Counted from the first letter of the stretch, positions 1 through 6,095 are shown. The stretch is 6,409 nt of DNA from Peptostreptococcaceae bacterium (GCA_016650135.1 JAENWH010000117.1:1-6409); one strand, 5' to 3'. A program made the numbers and translations. The notes: generated by a model not told the origin, from the sequence alone.

Positions 1-516
1 ATCGTAGAGGGACCCGGGCATATGCCGATTGACCAGATTGCTGCCAATATGAAAATCCAGCAGACCATTTGTAATGGAGCACCATTTTATGTTTTAGGAC
101 CATTGGTAACTGATATAGCGCCTGGCTATGACCATATAACATCGGCAATCGGAGGCGCCATTGCAGCTTCAGCCGGTGCAGCATTTTTATGCTATGTGAC
201 ACCTGCAGAACACCTGGCACTTCCGAATTTAGAAGATGTCAAGCAGGGCATCATTGCCACGAAGATTGCTGCCCATGCAGCAGACATTGCCAAGGGTGTA
301 AGAGGAGCAAGGGAGATTGATGACAAGATGGCAGATGCAAGAAGAGCACTTGATTGGGAAGCACAGTGGGAGTGCGCGATAGACCCAGAAATAGCGAAAA
401 CAATTCGTGCTGACAGGAAGCCTGAGCATGAAGACACCTGTTCCATGTGTGGAAAGTTCTGCGCAGTAAGAAGTATGAATAAAGCACTTGCAGGTGAGCA
501 TATTGATGTTTTGTAG
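1..516 (+). CDS. thiC: Phosphomethylpyrimidine synthase ThiC, C-terminal part (5' end outside window)
   Basis: This radical-SAM enzyme converts 5-aminoimidazole ribotide to 4-amino-5-hydroxymethyl-2-methylpyrimidine phosphate for thiamine synthesis in the cytoplasm. The reading frame is open from base 1, so the gene continues off the left edge, and the ATG at 22 is internal. Visible family signatures are [11 protein letters not shown] at the start, [20 protein letters not shown], the GGA-rich stretch after it, and PAEHLALP. Near the C-terminus is the Fe-S cluster cysteine motif CSMCGKFC (Cys codons at 439, 448 and 460). Its spacing is C-x2-C-x3-C, whereas E. coli ThiC has C-x2-C-x4-C; from memory the shorter form is normal in clostridial and archaeal homologues. 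The 3' end looks intact (stop 514-516). Any TPP riboswitch would lie upstream of the window. Its base composition is visibly less AT-rich than that of the operon downstream. Confidence 0.97.
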   Translation: MVEGPGHMPIDQIAANMKIQQTICNGAPFYVLGPLVTDIAPGYDHITSAIGGAIAASAGAAFLCYVTPAEHLALPNLEDVKQGIIATKIAAHAADIAKGVRGAREIDDKMADARRALDWEAQWECAIDPEIAKTIRADRKPEHEDTCSMCGKFCAVRSMNKALAGEHIDVL

Positions 517-540
517 GTGAGGAGTTAAGTTGTTTTAATT

Positions 541-737
541 AATTGGCAGTTTCAACTTTTTCTATATGGCAAAATGGTTTCTTCTGTTGTTGACATGTTT
601 CCTTGAACGTCGATTTTCGGAAAAACACCTAAAAAGGAATTGATAAGTTCCTGTGAACGCAAGGTGCAAATGACATCAATAATGGCAACTCGAGCCACAT
701 TGAGACGGTAGTATTGATGTCAAGAGTGGAGAAGTAA
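541..737 (+). pseudogene. Decayed 3' end of an rlmD/rumA-type 23S rRNA (uracil-5-)-methyltransferase gene, copy 1
   Basis: In the frame of base 589 the translation reads GKMVSSVVDMFP, stop, TS. After a frameshift, 639-737 reads IDKF, one more residue, a stop, then ends SSHIETVVLMSRVEK and a stop at 735-737. Intact RumA/RlmD proteins of Firmicutes end with a continuous stretch of the type VDMFPxTxHVETVVLLSR, so both halves of this C-terminal signature are present but separated by about 78 bases of interrupted sequence. In-frame stops at 604-606 and 654-656 and the frame change make it non-functional. No catalytic part of the enzyme is present: this is only the tail. A related copy in the same orientation lies at 4740-4900. 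A scar of integration at the 3' end of rlmD is the favoured reading; a simple decayed gene duplicate is the alternative. Confidence 0.65.
589..659 (+). repeat. Internal tandem repeat (two units, 50-base offset) in rlmD remnant copy 1
   Basis: The unit starting at 589 (gttgacatgtttccttgaacg) recurs in diverged form at 639 (attgataagttcctgtgaacg). The translations VDMFP-T and IDKFL-T show that both derive from the same RlmD segment. The offset is exactly 50 bases, which is not a multiple of three and therefore causes the frame change. The second remnant shows the same arrangement with the same offset. Confidence 0.7.
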
Positions 738-1102
738 AAGGCTATTAAGCGTATTCCTGTCTGGGCATTGAAACCAAAGCAGTAAAATCAAAAGTGCATA
801 GTTTAAAGCAGTTGCTACCACGTGTCATGCAACAATTGATGCAATGGCCCTTCTTTGTAGTGATAAAAATGTATCAGGATTATATGTGCCAGCTTTAAGA
901 ACAACTATTCTCAGATGAAAACTTATGGTCCCAAGAGCCGTGGCAAGGTGTTTTAAGATGATGGAGATATAGCGACTATTTGGAGCGAGGTAGAAGGTAC
1001 TCTGATGAAAAACAAGAATGATTTTTTCGACTAAAAGGCAATGTGACTGAAACTTACACATTGTTAAAAACTATACTTGATAATTTATATACAGAGGAGT
1101 GA
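738..1102 (+). pseudogene. Gene-free stretch with unresolved coding remnants, possibly including a DUF3343-like fragment
   Basis: No intact gene is seen here. In the frame of base 802 there is an open stretch to the stop at 916 containing FKAVATTCHATIDAMAL and then NVSGLYVPALRTT. This resembles the small DUF3343 family, whose members have an xTFHxTxDAMA start followed by GRLxPVPRxI, but it lacks the downstream glycine/cysteine part and carries stops at 916 and 970. Other short protein-like stretches lie in other frames: DGDIATIWSEVEGTLMKNK around 960-1020, and GNVTETYTLLKTILDNLYTEE ending at the stop at 1100-1102. The mixture of frames suggests one or more genes decayed by frameshifts. The DUF3343 assignment is weak and rests on about 30 residues. 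An antisense ORF across this region has no ribosome binding site and is not believed. Confidence 0.3.
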
Positions 1103-1105
1103 AGT

Positions 1106-1705
1106 ATGAAATCAAAGAGATTTAAAATAAATTCCATGAGGATTAGTTCTTGGGTAGGGGTTGTTTTAGTTGCTATTTTCGTGATTTATGGGTATAAGGC
1201 AGGAATTTTTTCTTCAACGGAAGCTTTTCGTACATTCGTTGAAGGTTTTGGTATTTGGGAGGCTTTCATATTTATAATAATACAGATTATTACTGTTGTT
1301 GTCCCAGTGCTGCCAACTTCCGTTGGATGCATTGCCAGTATAGTTATTTTTGGTCCGTGGTTTGGGTTTTTATACAGCTATATAGGCATTTGCTTAGGTT
1401 CAATTTTAGCATTTTTACTTTCAAAGAAACATGGCAGAAACTTTGTGATGGGAGTTGTAGGTGCAAAAACTTATGATAAATATATCGGATGGATTGATAA
1501 TCAGCAGAAATTTGATAAGATGTTTGCACTGGCTATTTTCTTTCCTGGAGCACCAGATGATTTTCTTTGTTACATTGCGGGTCTCACAAAAATGCGTTTT
1601 AGAAAATTTGTTCTTATTATTATATTAGGCAAACCAATGTCAATCGCAATTTATAGTATTGGTCTTACGACATTGATATATCTAATATTTTCTTTTGCAA
1701 AATAA
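1106..1705 (+). CDS. TVP38/TMEM64-type (VTT / SNARE-associated domain) integral membrane protein
   Basis: This 199-residue polytopic membrane protein belongs to the VTT (DedA/TVP38/TMEM41) superfamily. Bacterial and eukaryotic members act as lipid or lipid-carrier flippases/scramblases, but the substrate here is unknown. Hydrophobic segments lie at about residues 16-30, 50-70, 74-106 (with re-entrant character), 137-160 and 168-196. Family signatures are the glycine-spaced FGPWFGFLYSYIGICLGS (82-99) leading into KKHGR, and FFPGAPDDFLCYIAGLTKM (145-163), a hallmark of TVP38-like proteins. The ATG is preceded by GAGGAG (1094-1099) six bases upstream, which fixes the start; the later ATG at 1136 lacks such a site. 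It is the first gene of a same-strand operon, with 59 bases and no terminator before the next gene. A TATACT at 1072-1077 could be a -10 box, but no convincing -35 was found. Confidence 0.88.
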   Translation: MKSKRFKINSMRISSWVGVVLVAIFVIYGYKAGIFSSTEAFRTFVEGFGIWEAFIFIIIQIITVVVPVLPTSVGCIASIVIFGPWFGFLYSYIGICLGSILAFLLSKKHGRNFVMGVVGAKTYDKYIGWIDNQQKFDKMFALAIFFPGAPDDFLCYIAGLTKMRFRKFVLIIILGKPMSIAIYSIGLTTLIYLIFSFAK

Positions 1706-1751
1706 TTATATTTTGTTGAAAGTTTAAAGAAAATGAATGCAAAGAAAAGAG

Positions 1752-1758
1752 GGAGGGG
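1752..1758 (+). promoter_or_regulatory. Ribosome binding site that fixes a TTG start
   Basis: GGAGGGG lies six bases before the TTG codon at 1765, ideal spacing. The nearest in-frame ATG (1777-1779) would be 18 bases away, so initiation at TTG is the better reading. Confidence 0.75.
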
Positions 1759-1764
1759 ATAAAT

Positions 1765-3948
1765 TTGAACAGAAATATGCTAAAGATATTAATATTTATT
1801 ACTATCTTTATTTTAGCAACTATCATACTATATAAGGTTTATCTGTCTTTTCACGAGACGGACTTTCAAAATAAAAATTATGAAAATATAAAAACAGTAA
1901 GTAGCAGCAAACCAAAAGAAACTTATTCTTTTGCAGTAGTGGGTTCGATTGAAAATTCCAGAGATGTATTCGAAAATGAAATCACTGGGAATATCAATTC
2001 TGACGATAATATTATTTTTACTGCTTCAACTGGAGATGCGGTGCTTGATGGAGCAGAGGACAAATATCGTACATTAAATAATACTTTTAAAAAGCTTAAA
2101 GTTCCAATAATCCTAGGGGTGGGCGGTAACGAAATATCCGATGGTGGAGCTAAACGCTTTTATAAACATTTTGGCCCTTATTATTTTTCGTTTATCTATG
2201 GGAGCAGTTATTTCATTTTTATAGATACTACAGGAACAACTGCTTTTGATTTGCAGGAAGATTGGTTAACAAATGAATTGATTAAGGCAGATGATTATAA
2301 CCATACATTTATATTTATGGATAAATCACCTTTAATAAAAAATAAAAATATAGAATTTAGAACGTTTCTCACAGATATATTTTCAAAGCACAAAGTTTCA
2401 GGAGTTTTCACAAATGGAGCTGACTTTGAGGAAAACGAAGAAAAAGGTGTGCTATACTATTCTAGTGGTGGAGCTGGTGGACTGATACTAAAGAATTCGC
2501 TAAATGACAATTATCATTATATCAAAGTTGATGTTTCAAATAATCAAGTTGCTGTAGAAGCAGTTGAAGTGCTACCTGTTTCAAGATATAGCATTCTTCA
2601 AAAGATAGAAAGCGTTTGGATTTTCATTCATTCAGTTTTTTATGCCCAGTTTCTAAATGTATTGCTAGTTCTAGTTTTACTTTTACTGGTATTTTTTATA
2701 TTATACAGAAAGGCATTAAAAGAAGTTAATTATTATAGAAATTTCAATAGTTTAGATAACAAAATAAACACCGACAGAAAATTGAAAATTGCCATGTTTA
2801 CCAACAACTATTTACCTTTTATCGGGGGAGTTCCAATTTCTATCAATAGACTTGCTGAAGCCTTAAGAAAAAGAGGAAATAAGGTAGTCGTATTTGCGCC
2901 TGAATATTCGGAAGTTAATGACAGCAAAGATGATGTTTTTCGATGTAAGTTACTTAAGTATAAAAAAACAGATAACTTTAACTTTGCAATTGCCAATATA
3001 TATTCACGTAAAATTGTTGAAGAATTTAAAAAGAATCAATTTGATATTATACATGTTCACCATCCGTTTTGGTTAGGTAAAAAAGGGCTTAAAATAGGGA
3101 AAGAAAATAGTATACCTGTTGTTTTGACATATCATACTCGATTAGAAATGTATTCTGAGAATCTTCCGATTTTTAAATTGATATTTAAAAACATTGTTTC
3201 TCACAAAATGATTAGAAATTTTGCACAAAAATGTGATGGCATTATCGCGCCAACTATTTCAGCGAAAGAATATCTAGAGAATGTAGGTGTAAGCAGGGAA
3301 AAACTTGTACTGCCAACAGGGATAGATTTAGATAAGTATAAAAATTTAGATGAATGCGATATAAAAAATATTAAAGAAATATATATAACAAATGACGAAG
3401 TGCTACTATGCTCGGTATCAAGATTGGCAGTCGAAAAAAACATTAACTTCCTAATAAAGGGATTGAAATATGTAAAAAGGAATTCAAAGGTAAAGTTTAA
3501 ATGCATTATTATTGGGGATGGACCGGAACGAGATAATTTGCAAAATTTAATTAATGAATACTCATTGAATAGGGAAGTAGTGCTAATAGGATCAATAAAT
3601 CAGAATGAAATAGCTAATTATTATAGAGCATCCGATCTTTTTGTTTTTAGTTCGCTTTCTGAAACCCAAGGAATGGTTCTCCTAGAAGCAATGTCAGGAA
3701 AATGTCCTGTTGTCAGTGTCAAATCTAGTGGAACAGATGACGTGATTAGAGAGGGATATAATGGTTATAAGACATCAGAAGATATAAAGGAATGGGCTAA
3801 AAAAGTAATTTATTTGATTGAAAATAGAGATGTTTTAGAAAAAATGGGTTTAAATGCATTTTCATATGTTGAGAAATTCTCGTTAGATAAAATGGCAGAG
3901 AAGGTTGAACGATTTTATAGAAAATTAATTAATGAACGAGGAAATTAA
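1765..3948 (+). CDS. Membrane-spanning fusion: degenerate calcineurin-like phosphatase domain plus GT4 glycosyltransferase
   Basis: This 727-residue protein starts at TTG. Residues 7-25 form an N-terminal membrane helix. Residues about 55-265 resemble a calcineurin-like metallophosphatase, residues about 285-313 form a second, very hydrophobic helix, and 339-722 form a GT-B fold GT4 glycosyltransferase. Two helices place the phosphatase-like part outside and the transferase in the cytoplasm. GT4 features are the GG loop (354-355), IIHVHHPF (428-435), LTYHTRLEMYS (454-464), SRLAVEKN (552-559), GDGPERD (584-590) and the E-x7-E pair Glu633/Glu641 in SETQGMVLLE. The HHPF and YHTRxE motifs resemble clostridial/mollicute diacylglycerol glucosyltransferases, so a lipid acceptor is likely but unproven. 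In the phosphatase domain most metal ligands are replaced: the motif I Asp becomes Ser61, GNH becomes GNE, HxP becomes Asp186-KSP and GHxH becomes NGAD; only GD (90-91) survives. It lies 15 bases before the next gene. Confidence 0.9.
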   Translation: MNRNMLKILIFITIFILATIILYKVYLSFHETDFQNKNYENIKTVSSSKPKETYSFAVVGSIENSRDVFENEITGNINSDDNIIFTASTGDAVLDGAEDKYRTLNNTFKKLKVPIILGVGGNEISDGGAKRFYKHFGPYYFSFIYGSSYFIFIDTTGTTAFDLQEDWLTNELIKADDYNHTFIFMDKSPLIKNKNIEFRTFLTDIFSKHKVSGVFTNGADFEENEEKGVLYYSSGGAGGLILKNSLNDNYHYIKVDVSNNQVAVEAVEVLPVSRYSILQKIESVWIFIHSVFYAQFLNVLLVLVLLLLVFFILYRKALKEVNYYRNFNSLDNKINTDRKLKIAMFTNNYLPFIGGVPISINRLAEALRKRGNKVVVFAPEYSEVNDSKDDVFRCKLLKYKKTDNFNFAIANIYSRKIVEEFKKNQFDIIHVHHPFWLGKKGLKIGKENSIPVVLTYHTRLEMYSENLPIFKLIFKNIVSHKMIRNFAQKCDGIIAPTISAKEYLENVGVSREKLVLPTGIDLDKYKNLDECDIKNIKEIYITNDEVLLCSVSRLAVEKNINFLIKGLKYVKRNSKVKFKCIIIGDGPERDNLQNLINEYSLNREVVLIGSINQNEIANYYRASDLFVFSSLSETQGMVLLEAMSGKCPVVSVKSSGTDDVIREGYNGYKTSEDIKEWAKKVIYLIENRDVLEKMGLNAFSYVEKFSLDKMAEKVERFYRKLINERGN
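1927..2559 (+). other. Domain: extracytoplasmic metallophosphatase-like region lacking most metal ligands
   Basis: This covers residues 55-265 of the fusion protein. The order of motifs follows the calcineurin-like phosphatase fold: FAVVGSIE (normally FAVxGDxH), STGDAVLDG (normally GDxxD), GVGGNEISD (normally GNHD/E), HTFIFMDKSPL (normally HxFxFMHxPP) and VSGVFTNGADF (normally VDxVFxGHxH). The spacing supports homology and the substitutions argue against metal-dependent catalysis. A sensory, lipid-binding or scaffolding role is inferred only. Confidence 0.65.
2779..3948 (+). other. Domain: cytoplasmic GT4 (GT-B) glycosyltransferase, likely lipid acceptor
   Basis: This covers residues 339-727 of the fusion, complete from KLKIAMFTNNYLPFIGGVP to the C-terminus. 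It is about 385 residues, the normal size for a stand-alone GT4 enzyme, so the transferase looks whole. The retaining mechanism and use of an NDP-sugar follow from the family; the specific sugar cannot be read from the sequence. Confidence 0.85.
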
Positions 3949-3963
3949 TCAAAGGAGAAAAAA

Positions 3964-4596
3964 ATGCTAAAAGGCATATTTGAAAAACTGTCCGTTAAGG
4001 TTATGGCGAAATATATTGAATTTGTTTATAATACAAGTAAGATTAGCATCAATGGTAACGAAGAACTATTAAAGCAAGATTGTAAGGAAAAAATAATTGT
4101 ATTATTTTGGCATGGAGACAGTTATTGTTTGTATCCAGCGCTGAAAGGCTCCAAACTGTATATTGTTACCACAAAAGACAGAAGAGGAGATTATATATCA
4201 GATATATGCAATTATTTTGGATATAAGACATTAAGAGTTCCTGATATTTCTGATGGAGGAAATTATTTATTCAAAATCAAAAATATCATTAACGAGGAAG
4301 ATGTATCAAACATTGCAATTTCTGCAGATGGTCCACTGGGACCATATCATGTTATAAAAGACTTTGCTATTGCATCTGCTGTTCTGACAAAAAGGCGAAT
4401 CATGCCCGTATCTATAGAGGTGAAAAGAAAAATTGAACTAACGAGAAGATGGGATAGCTTTAAGATTCCATTACCATTTAATGAAATGATAATTAATTTT
4501 CATGACCTAGCTGAGGTGACAAGAGAAGATAGAAAAGAGAAGTTTTCATCTTTAATAGATTCTATTAAAGATAGCATGGATAATGACATTGTATAG
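3964..4596 (+). CDS. DUF374 / lysophospholipid acyltransferase-like protein
   Basis: This 210-residue protein is of the DUF374 group within the LPLAT/AGPAT acyltransferase superfamily and probably transfers an acyl chain to a lipid at the inner membrane face. Family landmarks are VLFWHG (46-51, with His50 as the presumed catalytic base), TTKDRRGDYISDICNYFGYK (69-88, matching the S-x-s-x-D-G-E / LG region), ISADGPLGP (119-127, the substrate-binding counterpart of the EGTRS motif) and the C-terminal WDSFKIPLPF (163-172) typical of DUF374. There is no obvious transmembrane helix, so peripheral attachment is likely. AAGGAG (3952-3957) six bases before the ATG fixes the start. It follows the glycosyltransferase by 15 bases, so the two are almost certainly co-transcribed, supporting a shared lipid substrate pathway. 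No clear terminator is visible after its stop. Confidence 0.85.
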   Translation: MLKGIFEKLSVKVMAKYIEFVYNTSKISINGNEELLKQDCKEKIIVLFWHGDSYCLYPALKGSKLYIVTTKDRRGDYISDICNYFGYKTLRVPDISDGGNYLFKIKNIINEEDVSNIAISADGPLGPYHVIKDFAIASAVLTKRRIMPVSIEVKRKIELTRRWDSFKIPLPFNEMIINFHDLAEVTREDRKEKFSSLIDSIKDSMDNDIV

Positions 4597-4739
4597 AAAA
4601 AATCAATAGGAACTTAGAGGATGTGCAATAATGATTGATATTATGACATATCAGCATATAGAGACATTTGAGTTAAAGAGCAAAGAAATAAGATTATTCA
4701 GGAAGTTATCAATAATGGCTTAAAAATGAAATGATTAAA

Positions 4740-4810
4740 GTTGATATGTTTCCTTGAACGTCGGTTTCCAAAAAAACAGCTCAAAAGCCATTGATAAGTT
4801 CCCTAGAACG
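4740..4810 (+). repeat. Internal tandem repeat (two units, 50-base offset) in rlmD remnant copy 2
   Basis: The unit at 4740 (gttgatatgtttccttgaac) recurs at 4790 (attgataagttccctagaac), giving VDMFP-T and IDKFPRT in different frames. The second unit is better preserved here than in copy 1 because it still encodes FPRT without a stop. The 50-base offset is the same as in copy 1, so the tandem structure predates the separation of the two copies. Confidence 0.7.
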
Positions 4811-4900
4811 TTAGGGTACCAAAATTTAACGCAAGACATTATTTGGGGCTACTCGAGCCATGTTGAAACTGTAGTGTTGTTGACAAAGGCGGAGAAGTAA
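4740..4900 (+). pseudogene. Decayed 3' end of an rlmD/rumA-type methyltransferase gene, copy 2
   Basis: In the frame of base 4740 the translation reads VDMFP, stop, TS. From 4790 in another frame it reads IDKFPRTLG and ends YSSHVETVVLLTKAEK with a stop at 4898-4900. This is the RumA/RlmD C-terminal signature (VDMFPRTSHVETVVLLTK) split by about 90 bases. Just upstream, NNGLK then MIK in shifted frames (about 4708-4739) may continue the homology, matching the xNGYKVxxV segment that precedes VDMFP in the family. Copy 1 at 589-737 shares the first 24 bases with one mismatch, the 50-base internal offset, and the tail from CTCGAGCCA through GGAGAAGTAAAAGG just past the stop. It is 12 bases longer than copy 1 between the internal repeat and the tail. 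It is non-functional. Confidence 0.7.
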
Positions 4901-4940
4901 AAGGTTTTAAATTATAAAAAACAACGAATTTCCGAGGGAC

Positions 4941-5096
4941 ATGACTTATCTGCTGGATGAGTTAGGCTCTCGGATTTTACTTTGCATGGAAACATATCTA
5001 CTGAGAGAAAATGGTAGTGTTATGTTGACAAGATTACTTTTGAGTAGAGTGGGGCAATTGCAACTCATCTTCAATTCAAAAGGATTCAGTGATTGA
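4941..5096 (+). CDS. Small hypothetical ORF, 51 residues
   Basis: The ATG opens a 51-residue frame beginning MTYLLDELGSRILLCMETY and ending FNSKGFSD. It is leucine-rich and amphipathic rather than clearly transmembrane. The frame is open upstream to about 4911, so it may be the tail of a decayed gene. A GAGGG lies only two bases before the ATG, too close for efficient initiation. I do not recognise the family. It sits just after the second rlmD remnant, in a region otherwise made of scars, so it is more likely debris than an expressed gene. Confidence 0.2.
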   Translation: MTYLLDELGSRILLCMETYLLRENGSVMLTRLLLSRVGQLQLIFNSKGFSD

Positions 5097-5111
5097 TAAT
5101 ATGGATGGTAA

Positions 5112-5237
5112 AGTAGTACTTACTATTCATTTTGTGGAGACAACATTTATGCTGGCTTTTTAAGAGAGTATAACACTTCACAACCAGTTATGGATGCTTT
5201 ATCAGACCTTAATATTCAGGAATTGAGCTTTTGCTAA
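5112..5237 (+). pseudogene. Short coding-like fragment of unknown origin
   Basis: This is a 41-codon open stretch with no start codon, containing FCGDNIYAGFLREYNTSQPV and MDALSDLNIQEL before a stop at 5235-5237. The composition looks protein-like, but I recognise no family. It could be the remnant of a gene once carried next to the rlmD scar. Confidence 0.2.
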
Positions 5238-5249
5238 GAAATCTTTAAC

Positions 5250-5278
5250 TTTACATTCACATTATCATATTGTACGAT
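5250..5278 (+). promoter_or_regulatory. Predicted sigma-A promoter for the YwaF-like gene
   Basis: TTTACA (5250-5255, five of six matches to TTGACA) and TACGAT (5273-5278, four of six to TATAAT) are separated by exactly 17 bases. The transcript would start near 5285, leaving a leader of about 64 bases before the ATG at 5349. This supports separate transcription from the operon that ends at 4596. Confidence 0.45.
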
Positions 5279-5336
5279 AGAACAAAGAAAAAGTGTATTA
5301 GTAGTAGCAATAAAATGTTATTATTAAGAAATGCAC

Positions 5337-5343
5337 AAAGGAG
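5337..5343 (+). promoter_or_regulatory. Ribosome binding site that decides the YwaF-like start
   Basis: AAAGGAG ends five bases before the ATG at 5349. The alternative in-frame ATG at 5331 would lie upstream of this site and has no Shine-Dalgarno of its own, so 5349 is chosen. Confidence 0.8.
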
Positions 5344-5348
5344 CATAT

Positions 5349-6095
5349 ATGTTTAATTATTTTTGGTCCTATAACACTGATATACCAAGAGAATATATTA
5401 CATATAACTTCAGCCCGACACATCTGACTTGGTTCTTTAGCGCTATAGTATTGATCTTCCTGACACTTTTAATATATCGCAGAAAATCGGATAGGGTCAA
5501 AGAGCGCGTAAAGAAAGTCATAGTCATTTATTTGGTTGTAAGTGAAGTTTTAATCTGGATTTGGCTAGCGGTAATCGGCCATTATTCATTAGTAGAAGCC
5601 TTACCGTTGGAGTTGTGCAGTATTTCCGTTTTTGTGGAATTTGCCGCTGTGTTTTCCAAACGCAACAAGATTTTCAAAGAATTTTCATATTCATTAAGCA
5701 TGCCATCCGCTTTTGCAGCAATCATGACACCCGGCTGGTTTTATCCTTTCTTCAATATACAATATTTGGATTCTGCTTTGTCGCATTCGCTTATGGTGCT
5801 GATACCAATTCTTTTCGTCTGGGGAGACGGATTCCGACCAGATTATAGAAGACTTCCGAAATGCTTTCTGCTCCTTTTATCTTTTGCAGCAATTGCGGCA
5901 TATGCGGACATAAAACTTGACGCCAATTATATGTTTCTTTGCTATGCTTCGGCAGACACACCTATGCAGAATTTTGAAAATTGGGTCGGCCACCCAGGTT
6001 ATATCTTTATGGAAATAGCACTCATTTTTGTAATATGGATAATATTATATCTACCATTCATAATTAAAAGGAACAAAGGAAAGATAATAGTGTAG
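5349..6095 (+). CDS. YwaF/TIGR02206-type polytopic membrane protein (TMEM164 superfamily)
   Basis: This 248-residue integral membrane protein has about seven hydrophobic segments (roughly residues 26-43, 56-78, 87-102, 112-126, 143-158, 171-187 and 217-240). Landmarks of the family are ALPLELCSIS (84-93, normally LPLHLCxIS), SHSLMVLIP (145-153), NYMFL (193-197) and a C-terminal GHPGYIFME (214-222) in place of the usual GPWPWYI-type motif. B. subtilis YwaF has no firmly established role. The related human TMEM164 has been described as a cysteine-dependent phospholipid acyltransferase, which makes Cys90 and His146 candidate functional residues by analogy only. His at the fourth position of LPLHLC is Glu here (Glu88). 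The gene has its own promoter and a strong ribosome binding site, and nothing follows it on the same strand. Family assignment is firm; the acyltransferase role is an inference. Confidence 0.85.
   Translation: MFNYFWSYNTDIPREYITYNFSPTHLTWFFSAIVLIFLTLLIYRRKSDRVKERVKKVIVIYLVVSEVLIWIWLAVIGHYSLVEALPLELCSISVFVEFAAVFSKRNKIFKEFSYSLSMPSAFAAIMTPGWFYPFFNIQYLDSALSHSLMVLIPILFVWGDGFRPDYRRLPKCFLLLLSFAAIAAYADIKLDANYMFLCYASADTPMQNFENWVGHPGYIFMEIALIFVIWIILYLPFIIKRNKGKIIV

Noticed and set aside
825..1061. 78-residue antisense ORF over the gene-free stretch
   Set aside because: It has no ribosome binding site before its ATG, no recognisable domain, and lies opposite decayed forward-strand coding remnants; it is best explained as chance.
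1061..1090. TTGTTA with TTATAT as a promoter for the operon
   Set aside because: The implied transcription start would fall in the ribosome binding site, and the -10 match is poor; TATACT at 1072 has no partner -35.
2808..3506. Antisense and alternate-frame ORFs within the glycosyltransferase gene
   Set aside because: They are shadows of a long, clearly homologous coding frame and lack start signals.
4655..4700. YQHIETFELKSKE stretch as a third RlmD-tail copy
   Set aside because: Only the few residues HIET resemble SHVET; there is no VDMFP-like segment before it, so the match is likely chance.
4931..4974. TCCGAG ... CTCGGA followed by TTTT as a rho-independent terminator
   Set aside because: The stem has only six clean pairs with a loop of 32 bases, and the T run is short; too weak to call.
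5331..5348. Six-residue longer start (MHKGAY) for the YwaF-like protein
   Set aside because: The AAAGGAG site lies inside this extension at the right distance for the ATG at 5349, and no Shine-Dalgarno precedes 5331.
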